Of a stretch of 60,818 nt of DNA, positions 57,149-60,818 are shown one piece after another (the first letter of the stretch is position 1; every line of letters starts with the position of its first letter). Position numbers and translations under genes: made by a program. The stretch comes from Haplosporangium gracile (lineage: Eukaryota; Mortierellomycota; Mortierellomycetes; Mortierellales; Mortierellaceae). The stretch covers positions 1 through 60,818 of the forward strand of contig JAAAUF010000128.1 of NCBI GenBank assembly GCA_015499985.1. Reading direction: 5' to 3'. The notes under the pieces are model-generated. The model did not search any database. It was not told the origin of the DNA and saw only the letters and a list, made by a program, of their open reading frames with translations.

Positions 57149-60100
57149 TCAACCTGCATGGCATTTGTCTTGTCCTTGGGTTTCGTCGCCATTTACTTGG
57201 CGGCCGCCGTGGGTGGTCGTCCTCTTTTGCTTGGCCATGGTTGCCTTGGTGCGTTTGTCACCCCTCTCCTTCTCGGCATTGCCATTCTCCTCTGCTCGGC
57301 GCTTGCGACCAGCACGACCAGCGCGACTACCACTGCTGCTTGCCTATTTCAACGAACTTGGGGCGTCCTTGGGTTGGGCCGCTGTCTCGCATCCACGCCC
57401 CAACCAGGGGTAGTGACCGTCCTTGTCGACCGGATGCAAATAGAGCGGCCACTGCTGCTGCTCGACATAGCTCCGGAAGATACTGACCATGTTATGCCCT
57501 ACCATCACGTCCCGGTGTATGTAGTTCTTGCAATGATAGCAGTACAGGCGCCCGATGCTCTCTGCCTGGTCGACAAAGTTCTCGCACGTGGGACACTTTC
57601 TGGAGATATAAAACTCATGAACTCCGACGACCAAGTACCCAAGCGACCGAGCCTACGCAATGAAAAAACAAGGAGCGAGAAAGACATGTCAGTCAACAGC
57701 ATTAGCTAGATTGGAGCACTACAATCAACAAACAATAGACAGACGAATGGTTACCTTCTGGATGAAGTAGGATTCGAACGTCCCATGCAGGAATAACAGC
57801 CTAGATATAGGGTGAAGCGGCCCATGTCGATCCCTATAGCGATCTTGGCGTCTTTCTTCTTCTCGCCAATGGAGCCGCCGACCATTCGCAGCAACAAGTC
57901 CGCCAGGCGTTCAAACTCGCACAGCCGAGCCCTTCTTTGACATCCACTTATACTTATGCCTGAACTTTCTGCCGTTGTAAAACTTGTCCTGTTTTTAAGA
58001 AATTTATTGCGTCGCGTGTGTGCGTGCAGTTGTTTGTCTTCTCACATCAGGCCAGGTCTCTACTTGCGGCACATCACGTGATCTGCAAAGCTGGCGTTGG
58101 CATCGCGAAGGGGTGGGAGTGACGACTCGATCGTGCGGATAGAGAGAGATTCGGTTGTTGCTGCCTCCGTGCTGCTGAGTGAGGGCTGACTGACCGTTGG
58201 TGGTGCTGCTGACTTGATGTTGGTGGTCGACGGGCTGGAAGTTATCTTCAGGTCGGCCATCTTGTGCTGCTTCGTTCAAGTCCTGTGTCTGAGAGTGGGT
58301 CGCGCAACAGCTTTTTGCTTGGCAGCCAAGTTAACGCGCCGCTCGCCTTGGGCTCGACAGACGCTCTTCTTCTTGCCTTTACCGCTGTTTCTGTTGGGAT
58401 GGCCACGGCTGCCACGCTTCTTTTGCTTCCAGTGCCGTCATCGCTTTCCGATCTTGGGGGTCTTGTCCTGTGGAAGGAGTCCATACACGCCGGCGACGAA
58501 TGCTTGGCCTAGGTCGATGCACAGGTACGACACCTTATCAGTTTCGTCGGAGATGCAGCCAAGGAGGCGCTCGACGCCGGGCGTGGGCTTGAACCAGAGA
58601 CCTGACCGTGTTGTGTGATTTTCGTTAGACCTTTTCAATTAGAAGGGTATTGATCAAAAAATCTTCGTAACTGATAAGATCTAGACCATAACAAGTAACT
58701 AGTCAGACCCTGGCTTGAACACGTTGCGCACTTCCGTCAAAAAATCGCTCGCGCCCGCGATGGTGGTAAGCAGATGATCTGGCGGCACAACGTTCCTGTA
58801 GCGCTTGAACTTGACCGAGTTCAACTCTCGCACTTTGCATGCAAGGAGCTGCAACTGATGTCCATCCGTCTTTATGGATCCGCATAGGAAATAGCCCTTT
58901 TCCTGGTAGGTCCGGGGATCGAAACCGTCGCCGCGAAGGGTGTTGATATGGACACACAACTCCTCAGGCTCGACAACTCTGACGGCTGTCGCAATACCGA
59001 CCTCCTTCTTCTGTCGCCCACGCAGGCGATCGCCATCAGGGGTCCTTGGGTCGACGGGGGCAATGAGGCGCTGGATCAGCACGCCTGGTGTTTGAACGGG
59101 CAGCTAGTCCTGGATCACTTCTGCCTGCGCCAGTCGCCGCTCGTCCTTGCAGCCGATGAGCTTCTTGAGGATGGGGTACAGCTCGTCCCGCTTGTACAAA
59201 AGCGCCGCCAGCTCGATCACGGTGAATGTCATGTATTCCATTCTCCTCGGATGACAGGGGCGAAAGACGCCAAAGCCGGCCGGCTGTGGCATTTGCTCGC
59301 ACGAAAAGCTGGATCGCTGTGTTAAATCTACAGCTTTATCGCTCGCCAACTTTTCTTCTTAATCACCGTTTGAACCTATGGTTATACATAGAAAACGAGC
59401 GATCGAGTTAAAATTTGTCGTCCACACTGATGACAAGAACGAAAAATAATAAATGAATAAGACGATGCGTTACCTTTTCCGACACCATGTTGATTTCATG
59501 TTTGTAGTGCCTCTTCAGTTTAGCCGACAGCTGCGATGCGATCGATCGAATCACAAAACTCAGCGCATACTCCTTGACACTCTTGAGCATATCCGCTTTG
59601 GCCACTTGCGACTTTTCCAGATGTCCCATCTCCTGTAGACGACTAATGAAGATGTTGACGGCTGACCCGGTTTTGCTCTTGCTAGGCAAGTTGCCCGAGT
59701 ACAGGAAGGTGAGAATGAGTGGGTGAAGGGTGTATTGGATCCACCATCTTGACGGTCACCAGCAGAGCTGACATGGTTACTGTTGTAGCTCATTTCATTG
59801 GACGAGAGCCGAGGGCGCAGGTTGTCGAGAATATCTTGGTCTTGCTGGCTGATTTCGGCCACAGACACTACAGATCGAGGGGCACCAGGCGTAGATGGAG
59901 GATAGAAGAGGTCCTCCAGATACAGACCAATAAGCATCTGGCATTGTCGCTTAGAGTCGCATGCCACTCGGACTGCACCGCGGATGCACTCGACGATGGC
60001 CTTGGCGAGTGGATCGTTCTCGACAGCAACGTGGACATTGCTGGATAGGCGATCAAGGTCCAGAGTGACTGTTGGGTGCTCGAGCCACAAGGCATCCAGC

Positions 60101-60250
60101 ATCTCCTTGCGTCCAAAGCGGCTGCCTCGCTGATCTCGGACTTGATGGCCGCAGCAGGCTTCTTCTTTGAAGGTTCTGGCAGTCTTGGCTTCTCCGGTGG
60201 CTCCTTCCAAGCTTGAGTATGTACTGCATCAAAATGGCTGATGCTGGTTG
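57149..60250 (-). pseudogene. Decayed Fanzor (TnpB-like) RNA-guided nuclease
   Basis: Segments of one large protein follow in order on the - strand. N-terminal part near 60100-59560 (PTVTLDLDRLSSNVHVAVEN), then 59689-59474 (GSAVNIFISRLQEMGHLEKS), 59315-58702 (MPQPAGFGVFRPCHPRR; GYFLCGSIKTDGHQLQLLACKVREL), RuvC-I near 58515 (SYLCIDLGQAFVAGVYG), 58262-58063 (IESSLPPLRDANASF), 57900-57760 (LLLRMVGGSIGEKKKDAKIAIG), and the C-terminal zinc ribbon with RuvC-III, 57634-57500 (SRKCPTC ... YCYHCKNYIHRDVMVGHN). This CxxC...CxxC-HRD arrangement is the OrfB/TnpB zinc-ribbon plus final catalytic Asp. Introns are host-like: 59473-59316 and 57754-57653, both GT-AG. The gene is broken. In-frame stops lie at 59104, 58438, 58276, 58060 and 57344, and reading-frame shifts near 60108, 59720, 57905 and 57800. 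A basic tail after 57344 reads on in frame to 57149. Fanzors are eukaryotic TnpB relatives shown to be RNA-guided DNA nucleases; this copy should be inactive. Confidence 0.78.
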
Positions 60251-60419
60251 CAGCTCAAATCGGACTTTGGGGCTGAAGCGGTGTCGATACTGGTGGGTAT
60301 TGGCAGGATGCTGCTTGTCGATAGTGGCGAACGTATTCACTGTCTTGGTCTCCGCTTCTGGTTCCGATTGAGTATCACGTACTGCCTTATTGAGGAAAAG
60401 TGTACAAACACTGAGGTAG

Positions 60420-60818
60420 CGACCTGGACCTCGTACATGGACAGTCAGCCACATTTACCGAGGTCTCGTGCCTATAGCCCTAGCAAAAGTGTGGGACAAG
60501 GTGTTCAAGGATATCCCGGCCAGCATTGCCCAGCACGTGAGCCGACTGTTCTGCCGGTACGTCGAGAAGGAGGCGAGGGAGCGGTTATGGAAACCCAGAT
60601 GCGAGGTGACGGTCAAGTGGGAGGTAGCGAACAACATCACGGCCAGCATGAAGCAGAAACACACAACCGAGCGTCAGAGCGGCGGGTGGAAACAAATATA
60701 TGGACGGAAACTCCGAGAGGATGAGTGCCTCTGCGGACGAGCCAACACAGAACATGACGGAGGGCGGTGCCCAGGCGAGCAGCGCGACACACGAGTGGCT
60801 GATCAAGCAGTCATCGAG
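60420..60818 (+). CDS. Partial ORF of unknown function at the right edge
   Basis: After a TAG at 60417, one + strand frame stays open to the window end (133 codons), reading RLFCRYVEKEARERLWKPRC and VKWEVANNITASMKQKHTTE. The composition looks like a folded, basic protein, not low complexity. There is no ATG at the left end, so an upstream exon or a decayed start is needed; an acceptor-like ACATGGACAG ends at 60452. A competing reading starts at ATG 60721 in another frame (MSASADEPTQNMTEGG) and also stays open to the edge. I recognise no family. It lies divergent from the Fanzor relic and may belong to the same accessory element. Confidence 0.4.

Noticed and set aside
57770..57790. B-box-like GTTCGAATCC on the - strand
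   Set aside because: It lies inside the Fanzor coding frame (HGTFESYF) and no cloverleaf surrounds it.
58580..58610. B-box-like GGTTCAAGCCC on the - strand
   Set aside because: It is explained as Fanzor coding sequence (LWFKPTPGV).
60248..60724. 158-codon + strand frame overlapping the right-edge region
   Set aside because: Low similarity to natural protein composition; the adjacent frame from 60420 looks more like coding sequence.

Overview
The window reads as nuclear DNA of an early-diverging filamentous fungus, most likely Mucoromycota and probably Mortierella-like. Its genes are split by many short GT-AG introns, mostly 90-110 nt. Leaders are C/T-rich with simple repeats. It keeps genes that yeasts have lost (DHX29, an augmin subunit, a voltage-gated proton channel), and it carries a TnpB/Fanzor-type relic. 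The assignment is inferred from gene content, not from a marker search. One 45-N assembly gap lies at 20567-20611.

Layout, left to right: a 1,015-aa disordered protein (-); an HAUS6-like augmin subunit (-); chaperonin subunit CCT5 (-) head-to-head with proteasome subunit PSMB3 (+); an AMID/AIFM2-like flavoprotein (-) head-to-head with ribosomal protein RPS23 (+); a hotdog-fold protein (-); a TFIIB/BRF1-like factor (-); a 3-kb gene-poor stretch with the gap, repeats and an orphan ankyrin-like exon; a nodulin-like MFS transporter (+) convergent with splicing factor SF3B3 (-); a 2.6-kb gene-poor stretch with decayed sequence and a GA-rich repeat; an Hv1 proton channel (+) convergent with exosome cofactor MPP6 (-), which is head-to-head with SPOUT1 methyltransferase (+), in turn convergent with helicase DHX29 (-); two lineage-specific proteins (-), one a tetraspan; a 3-kb gap without genes; glycerol-3-phosphate acyltransferase (+) convergent with a Ctr-type copper transporter (-); mitochondrial Mn-SOD (-); and a right-hand accessory segment with a decayed Fanzor-like nuclease (-) and a partial unknown ORF (+).

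Most of the window is conserved housekeeping: proteostasis (CCT5, PSMB3), RNA processing and translation (SF3B3, MPP6, SPOUT1, RPS23, DHX29, BRF1-like), lipid synthesis (GPAT), and metal, redox or proton physiology (Ctr, Mn-SOD, AMID, Hv1). Close head-to-head pairs probably share promoters. I rebuilt exon-intron models by hand; for the conserved genes the spliced phases close exactly and lengths match the families. Two genes have extreme micro-exons (PSMB3: 3-nt first and 6-nt last coding exons; SOD2: a 20-nt exon).

The most unusual locus is 57149-60250: a nearly full-length relic of a eukaryotic TnpB-like (Fanzor) protein with a recognisable RuvC-I motif, zinc ribbon and RuvC-III motif, its own short introns, and nonsense codons that could all have arisen by G:C-to-A:T transitions.
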